64,000 nucleotides of DNA, from the NCBI GenBank assembly GCA_016706255.1, contig JADJJZ010000029.1, positions 682,001 to 746,000 of the forward strand, read 5' to 3'. The DNA is from Bacteroidota bacterium (GTDB lineage: Bacteria > Bacteroidota > Bacteroidia > Chitinophagales > BACL12). Below, piece by piece: positions 10,001-18,165 of this stretch (positions within the stretch are counted from its first letter, which is position 1; every line of letters begins with the position of its first letter). The position numbers and the translations under genes are program-made. The notes beneath the pieces were generated by a model that was given only the letters and a program-made list of their open reading frames with translations, was not told where the DNA came from and did not search any database.

Positions 10001-10640
10001 AAAACGTATGGAAAATTCCAAATTACATTATAAAGCAAATTCATTCTATACTTCGTATATCGAAAACCTTGGCAATAATAAATTCCAGGTGAAAAAATTA
10101 CCTAACGAAGCTCAAATTTCTACCACATTTGGTATTGTAGCAATGGATGTAAATAATGATGGTTTCCTCGATATCGTATCACATGGTAACTTCTATGAAA
10201 CTGAAATTGAAACAAATACACAGGATGCCGGTATTGGTAATGTGTTATTAGGAAATGGCGATGGTTCATTTACACCACTTCCTGCACGTAATTCAGGATT
10301 TTATTCTTGTATGAACGCAAAAGCACTTGCATTAATTTGTGTAGGTACAAATAAAACGCCGGTTTTAATTACTTCTAATAACAACAATAAAATGGAAGCA
10401 TTTAAATTAGTAAGTAACGAAAAATCAATTGCATTAAACAATAACGACGCGTATGTAATTATCACTTATACTGATGGAAAAAAACGCCGTCAGGAATTAT
10501 ATACAGGTTCCGGTTATTTAAGCCAGAACTCAAAATCAGTGATTATTAACAGCCAGGTTGCAGAAGTAACTGTTTACGATAACAAAGGAACTGCTCGTTC
10601 AGTATATGGCGGCGTAACTGCATTATCAGCAAAACATTAA
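7032..10640 (+). CDS. FG-GAP/VCBS repeat lipoprotein with central ASPIC/UnbV domain (CRTAC1-like)
   Basis: Large surface or periplasmic lipoprotein: signal peptide ending in the lipobox VYSC. The 1202-residue product carries 14 calcium-loop motifs of the type DxNxDGxxD. Seven (for example DFNNDGLQD, DADNDGDLD, DLDNDGDVD) precede an ASPIC/UnbV domain at about residues 533-615, and seven (DINGDGMED to DVNNDGFLD) follow it. FG-GAP/VCBS units form beta-propeller blades, so the layout fits two seven-bladed propellers flanking ASPIC/UnbV; that structural reading is inference. Homologues of this type are common in Bacteroidetes and usually have no known substrate; adhesion or polymer binding is plausible. 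It is followed after 9 bases by a full-length paralogue, so the two are co-transcribed. Confidence 0.9.
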   Translation: MKSIKTPIVIIGMLVLVYSCSSNKQGKEYLNDWKFTENIDKAKIVKTDVETGKMFDILTSKTTGITFNNELIETFDLNYYRYGYSYNGAGVGVGDFNNDGLQDLYFSGNVVPDRIYINKGNMQFEDITAKSGINQKPGWSTGVTVVDVNEDGFKDIYVCRARFEDPVKRRNLLYINNGDLTFTEKGEEFGLADDSYSTQANFFDADNDGDLDVYIVTHPTDFKDKNKQKNFQKIEDGSNMSNRFYRNEGNGKFTECHKEVGINNHGFGLSVTTGDINNDGWMDVFVGNDYIMHDYTYINQGDGTFKEMSREVLNKTAYYGMGTDIADYNNDGLLDMFTVDMDIEGNYGTKTFMQSNKQTFLRTLVNGGYLQQYGRNALQLNNGVGKFSEVANFAGVSTTGWSWSPLFADYDNDGNKDLYVSNGFLKDSHMDIMEVYIKLTRANRLSDSSEYYELRKQIPENSVLEWPNAMFHNNGDLTFEDVREDWGLYFPSTSYGAAYADLDNDGDVDIVVNNANLESYIARNNSSKLTTNKYLRVDLQGEKSNPDGLGTKIYVTTGNKTQLVQMETVKGYQSCSEPVAHFGLGTAEKVDKVVVVWLDGKENVATEVTTNQTLVFAHKDAIKPAKTNVPMQDKLFVDATKDLQIDFVHKENEFDDFDREFLIPHELSNLGPGLAVGDINGDGMEDFFVGGAKNQSGAVYLQAANGTFTKGTFAAGVEDIQSEDQGAIFFDADGDSDLDLYVVSGGSDFPKDDGHLMDRLYINDGKGNFNIASGALPQMISSGSIAAAQDYDKDGDMDLFIGGRMIPGNYPYPTGSYILQNNKGKFTDVTKAVAPDLMEIGMVSAGLWTDYNNDGDYDLIITGEWMPITVFENNGGKFKNITSSTGLSESTGWWNSLTAGDFDNDGDMDYVAGNFGINLKYRPKEKPIELFYDDYDDNGTHDIIMGYWQHDKLYPQKTRERMIEQMKGVEEIFPDWDSYGRAEVWDFYGKKRMENSKLHYKANSFYTSYIENLGNNKFQVKKLPNEAQISTTFGIVAMDVNNDGFLDIVSHGNFYETEIETNTQDAGIGNVLLGNGDGSFTPLPARNSGFYSCMNAKALALICVGTNKTPVLITSNNNNKMEAFKLVSNEKSIALNNNDAYVIITYTDGKKRRQELYTGSGYLSQNSKSVIINSQVAEVTVYDNKGTARSVYGGVTALSAKH

Positions 10641-10649
10641 TTCCTCAAC

Positions 10650-13600
10650 ATGAAATATTTAGGCATTATGAACTTAAAAAACATTATTTTATCTGCAGGA
10701 GCGGCAACATTATTGTTCGCTTCTTCATGCAAACTTTTTTCCAATGGTGATGGTGACCCGCGTGGCACGGCAATTATTGACCCGAAACGTGAAGTAACTT
10801 TAGATGGTAACTCCGGAAAATTGTTCGACATACTTACAGGAAAATCAACAGGTATTACTTTTGTTAACGACTTACGTGAAACTTATGAAGTAAACTGGTG
10901 GAGATATTCTTATATCTACAACGGTGGTGCAGTTTCGATCGGTGACGTAAATAATGATAACCTGCCGGATTTATTTTTTACAGGTAACCTTGTAGAAAGT
11001 AAATTGTTTCTGAATAAAGGCAATTTGAAATTTGAAGATATTACCGCAAAATCAGGTATCACTACCTCAAAAGAAAAATGGCCTTATGGCTCTTCTATGG
11101 TAGATGTTGACGGTGATGGCGATCTTGATATTTATGTTGCTATGAGCCGTTGGGATAAACCTGAACGCAGAACCGATGAGTTTTGGGTAAACAATGGTGA
11201 TGGCACTTTTACCGAACAAGCGAAAGCTTTTGGTATTGCCGACCAGTCGTACAGCACACATGCTAACTTCTTCGACTATGATAACGATGGCGACTTAGAC
11301 ATGTATCTTGCTACACACCCGGTTGATTTTATTGATAAAAACAAAACCAAATATTTTCAAAAAATTGAACAGGGCAAAAACTTAAGTAACATGTTTTATA
11401 TCAACAATGGCGATAATACTTTTACAGAGTCGCATTTAAAAGTTGGTATCAATAATCATGGTTACGGATTAAGTGCAACAGTTGGAGATATTAATGATGA
11501 CGGATTCCAGGATGTATTCGTTTCAAACGACTATGCCATGTATGATTACGTTTATATAAATAATGGTGATGGTACGTTCAGAGATGAATCATTAAAAGCA
11601 ATTAAAAAAACATCCATCAACTCGATGGGAACCGATATTTCGGATTTCAATAATGATGGTTTCCTCGACATGTTTGTAGTGGATATGGATATGGAAGACA
11701 ACTATACTTATAAAACATTTATGTTGTCGAGCCAGGTAGAAGTAATGCGCATTTTAATTAATGCAGGTTACGGATATCAAAATCGTTCTAACTCATTACA
11801 ATTAAATAATGGTGATGGTACTTTCTCTGAAATTTCAAGAACAGCAAATGTATCAACAACCGATTGGAGCTGGACAACCTTCTTTACCGATTTCGATAAC
11901 GATGGCTGGAAAGATTTATACATTGCAAATGGCTTCTTACGCGATTTCCACGTGGATGAATCTGAAACATATCACAAACTGAGAAGAGCAGTTCGTATTG
12001 AAGACTCTACCGTTTATTATGAAGTGAAAAAAGAATTACCTACTTATGTGCTCGATCACCCGAATTTTATTTTCAAAAATAATGGTGACCTTACATTCAA
12101 AGATATGCGCGATGAATGGGGAATTTATTATCCTTCCATTACTTACGGTGGTGGTTATGTAGATTTAGATAATGATGGTGATATGGATATCGTTACTTCA
12201 AACGTAAATGAAACACCTTGGGTTTATCGCAATAACAGCGAAAAAATGAATACCGGTAACAACTGGATTCAGTTTAAGTTTAAAGGTTATGCTAAAAACT
12301 CCGGTGGTTTAGGAACTAAAGTAAAAATTTATTGTGGTGACCAGATGCAATATATTCAACACACTGCTTCTCGTGGTTATATTACTACTATACAGGATGA
12401 TTGTCATTTCGGTTTAGGTAAATCACAAAAAGTAGATTTAGTTGAAATTGAATGGTTAGATGGCTCAAAACAAATTATGACCGACGTACCTGTAAATCAG
12501 GTAGTATTATTAGATCATGCAAATGCATCTAAAAGCGTAAAATTTGCTGAACATCCAAAAGGTGCAAAAATATTTGTTCGCAAAACTGAAGAATTAAAAA
12601 CTGACTTCGCACACGAAGAAGCAGAATATGATGATTACCTGCGCGAATATATGTTACCTCATAAAATGAGCACATTAGGTTCAGGTATTGCTGTGGGTGA
12701 TGTAAATGGTGATGGCACTGAAGATTTTTATATCGGTGGTGGAGCAGGACAGTCAGGTGCATTGTATACGCAAAATGCAAACGGCACATTTACAAAAACT
12801 GCTTGGCAACAAGCCGCAAACGAAGCAGCTTCTGAAGATGCCGGTGCATTATTTTTTGATGCCGATGGCGATGGCGACAACGATTTATATGTTGCAACAG
12901 GTAGTAATGAATTTGCTGCAAATGATGCAAAATATGCTGACCATTTATATATAAATGATGGCAAAGGTGGTTTCACAATTGCAAATGGTGCATTGCCCGG
13001 AATTAATTCCAGCAGCTCATCTGTAGTTGGTGCCGATTATGATAAAGATGGTGATATCGATTTATTTATTGGTGGTCGTCAAATCCCTGGTCGTTACCTT
13101 GCACCTGCGTCAAGTTATATTTTACAAAACAACGGTGGTAAATTCAGCGATGTTACTGAACAGGCTGCTCCAATGCTGAAAGATATCGGTATGATAACTT
13201 CAGGATTATGGACCGATTTTGATAATGATAATTCACTCGATCTGATTTTAACCGGCGACTGGATGGCTGTTACCTTCCTTAAAAATAAAGGCGGAAAATT
13301 TGTTGATGTTACCCAAAATACAGGATTAACAAATGCAACAGGCTGGTGGCAAAGTATTACCGGTGCCGATTTTGATAATGATGGTGATATGGATTACGTA
13401 GTTGGTAACTTCGGAACAAACAGAAGGTATAAAAATACCACAGCTGTTTCTGACGGACATCCACTTCCGCTTGAAGCATATTTATACGATTTCGATAAAG
13501 CAAATAACGAAGACTTTATTTTATGTTATTATCAGCACGATAAATTGTTCCCGGTAAAAACACGTGAACGTATGTTGGAACAAATACCAACTATGGCTGA

Positions 13601-14282
13601 AAAATACCCTACGTGGGGTTCTTATGGCGATGCAACCGTTCAGGATATGTTTGGTGATGATTTGAAAAAAGCAATTCACCGCACTGCATATATTTTCCAT
13701 ACTTCGGTATTAATGAATGAAGGCAACGGTAAATTCACCATGAAGTTTCTACCTAACGAAGCTCAGATATCTTCTACATTCGGTATTGTAACCGACGACT
13801 TTAATGAAGATGGTATCATGGATATTTTATTACATGGTAACTTCTACAATACAGAAATCGAAATTACACGTCACGATGCCGGTACAGGATTGTTATTGTA
13901 TGGTAAAGGTGATGGCACATTTGCACCACAACGTGGATTTATCAGCGGCTTTAAAAGTGATGGCGATGCAAAAGCGCTAGCAACCATTTTAGACAGCAAA
14001 ACAAAACAACCTGTTTACCTTATTGGTAATTCAAATGGTAAAATGGAAAGTTATGGTTTGATAAAAACTGCACAAATAATCGAATTAAATGCAAATGATG
14101 CTTATGCGATTGTAACCATGAAAGATGGTAAAAAAGCTAAAGTAGAATTTTATGCCGGTTCAGGTTATTTAAGTCAGAGTGTAAAAATGATACGCATTAC
14201 TGCATTAACTGCACAAGTTGATGTATATGATTATAAAGGTTCAATGCGCACGGTATTTCCTGCTGCATTAAGTGCCAAGTAA
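10650..14282 (+). CDS. FG-GAP/VCBS repeat lipoprotein with central ASPIC/UnbV domain, tandem paralogue
   Basis: Paralogue of the preceding gene, aligning along its whole length of 1210 residues; shared blocks such as 'GITF', 'FEDITAKSGI' and 'INNHGYGLS' recur in the same order. It has the same 7 + 7 arrangement of Asp-rich calcium loops (DVNNDNLPD to DLDNDGDMD, then DVNGDGTED to DFNEDGIMD) on either side of an ASPIC/UnbV domain at about 537-620. Two loops are degenerate (DFDNDNSLD, DFDKANNED). The lipobox is FASSC. The annotated ATG gives 26 residues before the Cys; the in-frame ATG at 10668 gives a more usual 20-residue signal and may be the true start. It lies 9 bases after the first copy, indicating tandem duplication within one operon, and ends in a clear terminator. 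Confidence 0.9.
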   Translation: MKYLGIMNLKNIILSAGAATLLFASSCKLFSNGDGDPRGTAIIDPKREVTLDGNSGKLFDILTGKSTGITFVNDLRETYEVNWWRYSYIYNGGAVSIGDVNNDNLPDLFFTGNLVESKLFLNKGNLKFEDITAKSGITTSKEKWPYGSSMVDVDGDGDLDIYVAMSRWDKPERRTDEFWVNNGDGTFTEQAKAFGIADQSYSTHANFFDYDNDGDLDMYLATHPVDFIDKNKTKYFQKIEQGKNLSNMFYINNGDNTFTESHLKVGINNHGYGLSATVGDINDDGFQDVFVSNDYAMYDYVYINNGDGTFRDESLKAIKKTSINSMGTDISDFNNDGFLDMFVVDMDMEDNYTYKTFMLSSQVEVMRILINAGYGYQNRSNSLQLNNGDGTFSEISRTANVSTTDWSWTTFFTDFDNDGWKDLYIANGFLRDFHVDESETYHKLRRAVRIEDSTVYYEVKKELPTYVLDHPNFIFKNNGDLTFKDMRDEWGIYYPSITYGGGYVDLDNDGDMDIVTSNVNETPWVYRNNSEKMNTGNNWIQFKFKGYAKNSGGLGTKVKIYCGDQMQYIQHTASRGYITTIQDDCHFGLGKSQKVDLVEIEWLDGSKQIMTDVPVNQVVLLDHANASKSVKFAEHPKGAKIFVRKTEELKTDFAHEEAEYDDYLREYMLPHKMSTLGSGIAVGDVNGDGTEDFYIGGGAGQSGALYTQNANGTFTKTAWQQAANEAASEDAGALFFDADGDGDNDLYVATGSNEFAANDAKYADHLYINDGKGGFTIANGALPGINSSSSSVVGADYDKDGDIDLFIGGRQIPGRYLAPASSYILQNNGGKFSDVTEQAAPMLKDIGMITSGLWTDFDNDNSLDLILTGDWMAVTFLKNKGGKFVDVTQNTGLTNATGWWQSITGADFDNDGDMDYVVGNFGTNRRYKNTTAVSDGHPLPLEAYLYDFDKANNEDFILCYYQHDKLFPVKTRERMLEQIPTMAEKYPTWGSYGDATVQDMFGDDLKKAIHRTAYIFHTSVLMNEGNGKFTMKFLPNEAQISSTFGIVTDDFNEDGIMDILLHGNFYNTEIEITRHDAGTGLLLYGKGDGTFAPQRGFISGFKSDGDAKALATILDSKTKQPVYLIGNSNGKMESYGLIKTAQIIELNANDAYAIVTMKDGKKAKVEFYAGSGYLSQSVKMIRITALTAQVDVYDYKGSMRTVFPAALSAK

Positions 14283-14305
14283 AATACTTTTTTACGGTTT
14301 AAAGA

Positions 14306-14338
14306 AGGACCCGTCGGAAACGATGGGTTCTTTTTTTT
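14306..14338 (+). terminator. Rho-independent terminator of the FG-GAP lipoprotein operon
   Basis: The stem GGACCCGTCG/CGATGGGTTC, including two G-T wobbles and a GAAA loop, is followed by nine T. It is 23 bases past the stop codon of the second lipoprotein gene. Confidence 0.8.
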
Positions 14339-14408
14339 ATGTAGTATTGGTCGGATTAATATTTATAAATACAGTACTATATCGGGCAAGCATCCTCCTG
14401 CCCTGCCC

Positions 14409-15053
14409 TTAGTCCTTTAACCCATCAGGTGGATTCAACATTCTGAAATGTCCGTTTAGTTTTGCCTTTTCTTTTATTTCTGCAATTTGCTGAACCGAAG
14501 GCAATATTTTTTTTATGTGTTCCACAATTAATTTCTGCCGACTGGTTTCTCTGGGATGACGCAATAGTTCATATTCTTCCAAAAAATCAAACCCTACATA
14601 ATGCCCCAACTTAAATGAGTTGAGTACAAAATCGGGTTTATATATATCATCTTTAATATCCAGCAAACTAAATAATAGCTGTGTGAGTTCTTCCAGCTCC
14701 GCGAATAATCTGCTATGGCGGTCTTCGATATTTTGTTGAACCGAAACAATAGCACCGGAATATAATTTTTCGGGCACCTCTTTTACAATTTCCAGAATAT
14801 GAATCACATGCATCCCTTTCACCTTAATATCCATTTCACCATTCGGATATTTTTTGTGAATTTTGATTAATTCCATTTCAGTTCCGTAATCCAACATACG
14901 GTTATCGTTTACCACCGGAATAGCAAAAGGTTTACCCTCTGTATTACATTCATTTATTAATTGCTGATAACGTGGTTCGAAAATATGCAGGTTTATCTGC
15001 TCACCCGGAAAGGCGACAATGTTTAACGGAAATATTGGAATAAATTTCTGCAT
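14409..15053 (-). CDS. LON peptidase substrate-binding domain protein
   Basis: Stand-alone homologue of the N-terminal substrate-recognition domain of Lon protease, without the ATPase or peptidase domains. The 214-residue product opens with the family signature 'IPIFPLNIVAFPGE' and 'LHIFEPRYQQLI', followed by the beta-rich barrel and a helical C-terminal part (about 120-205). Such proteins are widespread in Bacteroidetes; their job is unproven, and a role in substrate or protein interaction is inferred. It has no signal peptide and is presumably cytoplasmic. It lies 44 bases downstream of the DUF1684 lipoprotein gene on the same strand and may share its transcript. Confidence 0.88.
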   Translation of the reverse strand: MQKFIPIFPLNIVAFPGEQINLHIFEPRYQQLINECNTEGKPFAIPVVNDNRMLDYGTEMELIKIHKKYPNGEMDIKVKGMHVIHILEIVKEVPEKLYSGAIVSVQQNIEDRHSRLFAELEELTQLLFSLLDIKDDIYKPDFVLNSFKLGHYVGFDFLEEYELLRHPRETSRQKLIVEHIKKILPSVQQIAEIKEKAKLNGHFRMLNPPDGLKD

Positions 15054-15097
15054 AATAGATTCTGAAAATTCATAAACGCTAAAACAAATAAAAAAGT

Positions 15098-15730
15098 TTA
15101 TAAGCGTTCACCTGCCATTACCGCTACCTCAATTTTATTTTTTAAAGGCGGAATCGGGCACGAAAAATCGTGATTATAAACACAAAACGGCTGATAGGCC
15201 ATATTAAAATCGATAATGGTTTGATTACCGGTAATTACCGGAATATCAAGAAACCGACCCCCACCATAAGTTGTTACGCTGTTGGTAAGGTCATAAAAAG
15301 GAATAAAATAAGTCGGCTTAGAATCTACCGGCGCATCTTCATTTAAATACACTTCTAAAACACAATTTTTATTTTTTAGCGTAAAATGTATTTTACCCAT
15401 CAAACGATATTTATCGGCGATATCACCGGTTGTAGGAAATGAAAATGTGGTTGCACTGGTTATTTTTTCAAAATTGGCAATCACCTTATAATTTGTATCT
15501 ACCGGAAAATAATTTATACCCTCAAAATGTGGTTTTAATGAATCAGCCAATGGTGAATTTGCACTGTAAAACAATACGTTCGTGCTTACACGGAATTGTT
15601 TCACACTTTCAAAATATGCCGCATCATTTACAATTGAAATTGTTGTTTCATCTTTTTTGGAAGTATTACATCCCACCCCCAAAAAAAATGCAGCTGATAC
15701 AACCAACATTCCAAAAGCTTTAGCACGCAT
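15098..15730 (-). CDS. DUF1684 family lipoprotein
   Basis: The C-terminal half matches DUF1684: the 'YFIPFYDLTNSVTTYGGGRF' block and the 'FNMAYQPFCVYNHDFSCPIPP' region, with its Cys residues, are characteristic. The function of the family is unknown. The N-terminus is a lipoprotein signal ending in LGVGC. I chose the ATG at 15730 over the in-frame ATG at 15745: a perfect TAATTTTG promoter box (minus strand, 15751-15758) ends only 6 bases before 15745, so transcription should start at about that base, whereas 15730 leaves the roughly 20-base spacing seen at other genes in this window. The downstream Lon-like domain gene is on the same strand. Confidence 0.82.
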   Translation of the reverse strand: MRAKAFGMLVVSAAFFLGVGCNTSKKDETTISIVNDAAYFESVKQFRVSTNVLFYSANSPLADSLKPHFEGINYFPVDTNYKVIANFEKITSATTFSFPTTGDIADKYRLMGKIHFTLKNKNCVLEVYLNEDAPVDSKPTYFIPFYDLTNSVTTYGGGRFLDIPVITGNQTIIDFNMAYQPFCVYNHDFSCPIPPLKNKIEVAVMAGERL

Positions 15731-15750
15731 TAAATTTATTCCCATAATCC

Positions 15751-15758
15751 CAAAATTA
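15751..15758 (-). promoter_or_regulatory. -7 promoter element for the DUF1684 gene
   Basis: The minus strand reads TAATTTTG, a perfect TAnnTTTG match, 21 bases upstream of the preferred ATG at 15730 and 6 bases from the alternative ATG at 15745. Confidence 0.45.
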
Positions 15759-15810
15759 TAAAAATCCCGCGCAAATAAATTAAGTTTACGGTAATAGAAG
15801 AGCTACCAAT

Positions 15811-16170
15811 ATGTTTGACGTAGAAAAATTTCGTGCCTATTGCCTCAAAATGAAAGGGGTAACTGAAGAATTTCCATTTGGTGAAGACACCCTGGTTTAC
15901 AAAGTAATGGGTAAAATGTTTGCCCTGACCGGACTTGAAAGTGAGCAGTTTACGATTAACCTGAAATGTGAACGTGAGTTAATGGAAACCTTACGCGCCA
16001 AATATCCCGCTGTTCAGCCCGGATACCATATGAATAAACAACATTGGAATACGGTTGTGGTAGATGGCAGTATTGCGCAAAAGGAAATTTTGGCCATGAT
16101 TGATCATAGTTACAATGAGGTTGTGAAGGGACTTACCAAAAAAATGCAGCAAGCGTTAGAAAACCTGTAA
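15811..16170 (+). CDS. MmcQ/YjbR family DNA-binding protein
   Basis: Small (119 aa) cytoplasmic protein of the MmcQ/YjbR fold, related to a double-wing DNA-binding domain. Seen are the opening 'FRAYCLKMKGVTEEFPFGED', the middle 'VMGKMFALTGL', and 'YHMNKQHWNTVVVDG', all typical of the family at its usual length. The physiological role is not established. It is followed after 10 bases by an RluA-family gene, suggesting a two-gene operon, although a promoter-like TAATTTTG overlaps its stop codon. Confidence 0.88.
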   Translation: MFDVEKFRAYCLKMKGVTEEFPFGEDTLVYKVMGKMFALTGLESEQFTINLKCERELMETLRAKYPAVQPGYHMNKQHWNTVVVDGSIAQKEILAMIDHSYNEVVKGLTKKMQQALENL

Positions 16171-16175
16171 TTTTG
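16168..16175 (+). promoter_or_regulatory. -7-like element overlapping the mmcQ stop codon
   Basis: TAATTTTGCGC matches TAnnTTTG perfectly; its first three bases are the stop codon of the upstream gene. The next gene's ATG is only 6 bases on, so a transcript starting here would be essentially leaderless. It could also be a chance match inside an operon. Confidence 0.3.
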
Positions 16176-16180
16176 CGCGT

Positions 16181-16879
16181 ATGCAACTAGCACCACAAGT
16201 AATTTTTGAAGACAATCATTTAATCGCCATCAACAAGCGGCCGGGTGAAATTTCACAGGGTGATAAAACAAATGATATTCCGTTAGTTGAAAGTATTAAA
16301 GATTATCTCAAACAAAAATATAATAAACCCGGTAATGTATATGCCGGTTTAATTCACCGTATCGACAGGCCGGTGAGTGGTGTATTAATTTTTGCAAAAA
16401 CAAGTAAGGCAGGTGAACGTATGTCGCAAATTATTCGCGACAGGCAATTTAAAAAAACATATTGGGCAATAGTAAAAAATAAACCGCAGCAGGAAACTGC
16501 TATTCTGAAACATCATTTATTAAAAAATGAAAAGATGAATAAAAGTTTTGCTTATGCGGAAAAAAAGGGTGACAGTAAAGAAGCTATTTTACAATACAAT
16601 TTAATTGCTGCAAGTGAACGATATTTTTTACTGGAAGTAGACCCTCAAACAGGGCGCCACCACCAGATCAGAGCGCAGCTTGCTGCAATAGGCTGCCCTA
16701 TTAAAGGCGATTTAAAATATGGATTTGATCGTTCCAATAAAGATGGCAGTGTTAGTTTACATGCACGCAAACTGGAATTTATTCATCCGATAAAAAATGA
16801 GCCGGTAATAATAACAGCCGATCCACCGGAAGACCCGGTATGGAATGCTTTTATGGAACTAACAGGGGCAAAAAAATAA
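16181..16879 (+). CDS. RluA family pseudouridine synthase
   Basis: Isomerises uridine to pseudouridine in structured RNA, probably rRNA; the target base cannot be told from sequence. The 232-residue product has the catalytic motif HRIDRP at residues 59-64 with Asp62 as nucleophile, and the later conserved 'TGRHHQIRAQL' and 'IKGDLKYG' motifs. There is no N-terminal S4 domain, so it is a short RluA-type enzyme. It sits 10 bases behind the MmcQ/YjbR gene and is followed by a terminator shared with the convergent beta-barrel gene. Confidence 0.92.
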   Translation: MQLAPQVIFEDNHLIAINKRPGEISQGDKTNDIPLVESIKDYLKQKYNKPGNVYAGLIHRIDRPVSGVLIFAKTSKAGERMSQIIRDRQFKKTYWAIVKNKPQQETAILKHHLLKNEKMNKSFAYAEKKGDSKEAILQYNLIAASERYFLLEVDPQTGRHHQIRAQLAAIGCPIKGDLKYGFDRSNKDGSVSLHARKLEFIHPIKNEPVIITADPPEDPVWNAFMELTGAKK

Positions 16880-16900
16880 CCCGAAATTACTTCCGGGTTA
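16877..16900. terminator. Bidirectional terminator between convergent genes
   Basis: Arms TAACCCG and CGGGTTA flank a 10-base loop; the left arm begins at the stop of the pseudouridine synthase gene. On the minus strand the stem is followed by a run of T, so it best serves the outer membrane gene at 16927. Confidence 0.65.
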
Positions 16901-16926
16901 TTAATCTATATTTTTAATTCAATTAT

Positions 16927-17763
16927 TTATTCATCATCGCTGCCACCTAATTTTGCATCTGCAAACATAAAGTTAATGCCTAATGAAAAACCAACAAATG
17001 CATTGTGTGATGCCAGATAAATGTTTTCACCCTGAGCAGGTTGTAATTCACGCGTTTCTTTTGCATTAATATCGAAGAAACCATAATAACCTCTGAAAGC
17101 AGGTGAAAAATATAATTTGTCATTTACATAAATATCAGCGCCTACATCTAACATTAATCCGATATCCAGCATTTGGAAATAATCGTTTCCTGAAACGCCA
17201 TTATTACCTGCAAAATCGGGAACACCAATTTGTGGTGCATTTTTCACCGGAACCTGAACATCAGGGTCAGTATTGGTTACGTCGGCAGTATATAATTGTT
17301 CTGCACTGATTAAATATCCAAACTGTAAACCACCAAGTAACTGGTATTTAATCGCATCTTTATTATCACCTTCCATGTATTTAAATAATACCGGAACCTG
17401 TAAATAATTTAAATCAACATAACGGTAAGTAAGTACTTTGGTTTGTAAATCCGGTTTGTTTGGATCTTCAGTTGGTCCAAAATCTTTCATGATATCAGAA
17501 TAATCCTGACCCATTTGTGCGTAGTTAAATTCTACCTGAATACCGAAATTATCTTCCCAGTTATATCCAAGCGTAAGTCCAAGTGTCGGACCAAATTTGT
17601 ATTCATAATCCATTTCCGAAAACTCATAATTATTCTGGTTCAATATCCAGATACTGTTCATTTGTCCGTGAAATCCGAAATGGATACCCTGTTGCGCCTG
17701 TGCTGCTGCACCAACCAACACGATAAACATAAGTGTGAGTAGCGATTTTTTCATACCTTTCAT
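16927..17763 (-). CDS. Outer membrane beta-barrel protein (porin-like)
   Basis: The 278-residue product begins with a Sec signal peptide (cleavage near 'AAAQAQQ') and continues as alternating amphipathic strands with aromatic girdles, such as 'PTLGLTLGYNW', 'GIQVEFNYAQMG' and a final strand 'AFVGFSLGINFMF'. This is the pattern of the Bacteroidetes PorT/OMP_b-brl family. It is expected in the outer membrane; ligand and role are unknown. An Asp/Glu tail ('GGSDDE') is unusual after the last strand. The start could also be the ATG three codons further in (17754), which gives an equally good signal peptide. Confidence 0.82.
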   Translation of the reverse strand: MKGMKKSLLTLMFIVLVGAAAQAQQGIHFGFHGQMNSIWILNQNNYEFSEMDYEYKFGPTLGLTLGYNWEDNFGIQVEFNYAQMGQDYSDIMKDFGPTEDPNKPDLQTKVLTYRYVDLNYLQVPVLFKYMEGDNKDAIKYQLLGGLQFGYLISAEQLYTADVTNTDPDVQVPVKNAPQIGVPDFAGNNGVSGNDYFQMLDIGLMLDVGADIYVNDKLYFSPAFRGYYGFFDINAKETRELQPAQGENIYLASHNAFVGFSLGINFMFADAKLGGSDDE

Positions 17764-18165
17764 TTAATTGAATCACGAATATACAACCTTTTCACAATTA
17801 CACAACTTACTATCAACATTTCTGATGGTAAATACGGAAAATTAATCAAAAATTAAGCTTGCTTCTGCTAACACAAAATGGGCTTTATTTAACAAAGCCA
17901 TGCCCTAAACTGCCCTGTTTTCAATACATAGCGGCAAAAAGTAAGGTTTACCTTTTTTACCTAACCTTACTTTTTAGCAGAAGTGCTATCTGTTTGTAAA
18001 ACAAGGCATTTGGTACCGGAACAGGTTATTTTCTTGGCGATTTGCATGTAACAAAACCGGCAAAAATCTGTCACATTTACCCAAAATGTCACAAAATACC
18101 CGCTTATCTGTCCGGTCACAAATTGGCGAATTCCGAAATGTATTACATATACTATCTTCGCAGCC
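17764..18165. other. 400-bp gene-free region with structured elements
   Basis: No coding region is supported; reading frames here overlap neighbouring genes or lack any protein-like signature. It contains a short hairpin (GGCTTT/AAAGCC, 17881-17899), a strong orphan terminator-like inverted repeat (17936-17975) and an imperfect operator-like repeat, TGTCACATTT at 18069-18078 with AAATGTCACA at 18084-18093, ahead of the methyltransferase gene. Confidence 0.5.
17936..17975. terminator. Orphan bidirectional terminator-like hairpin
   Basis: Perfect 13-bp arms, AAAAAGTAAGGTT (17936-17948) and AACCTTACTTTTT (17963-17975), surround a 14-base loop, so A and T tracts make it terminator-like on both strands. 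It lies 170 bases from the nearest upstream gene boundary, far from either stop codon. Confidence 0.6.

Noticed and set aside
12529..12976. Several open frames opposite or alongside the second FG-GAP lipoprotein gene
   Set aside because: They are by-products of the repetitive Asp/Gly codons of the real gene in other frames.
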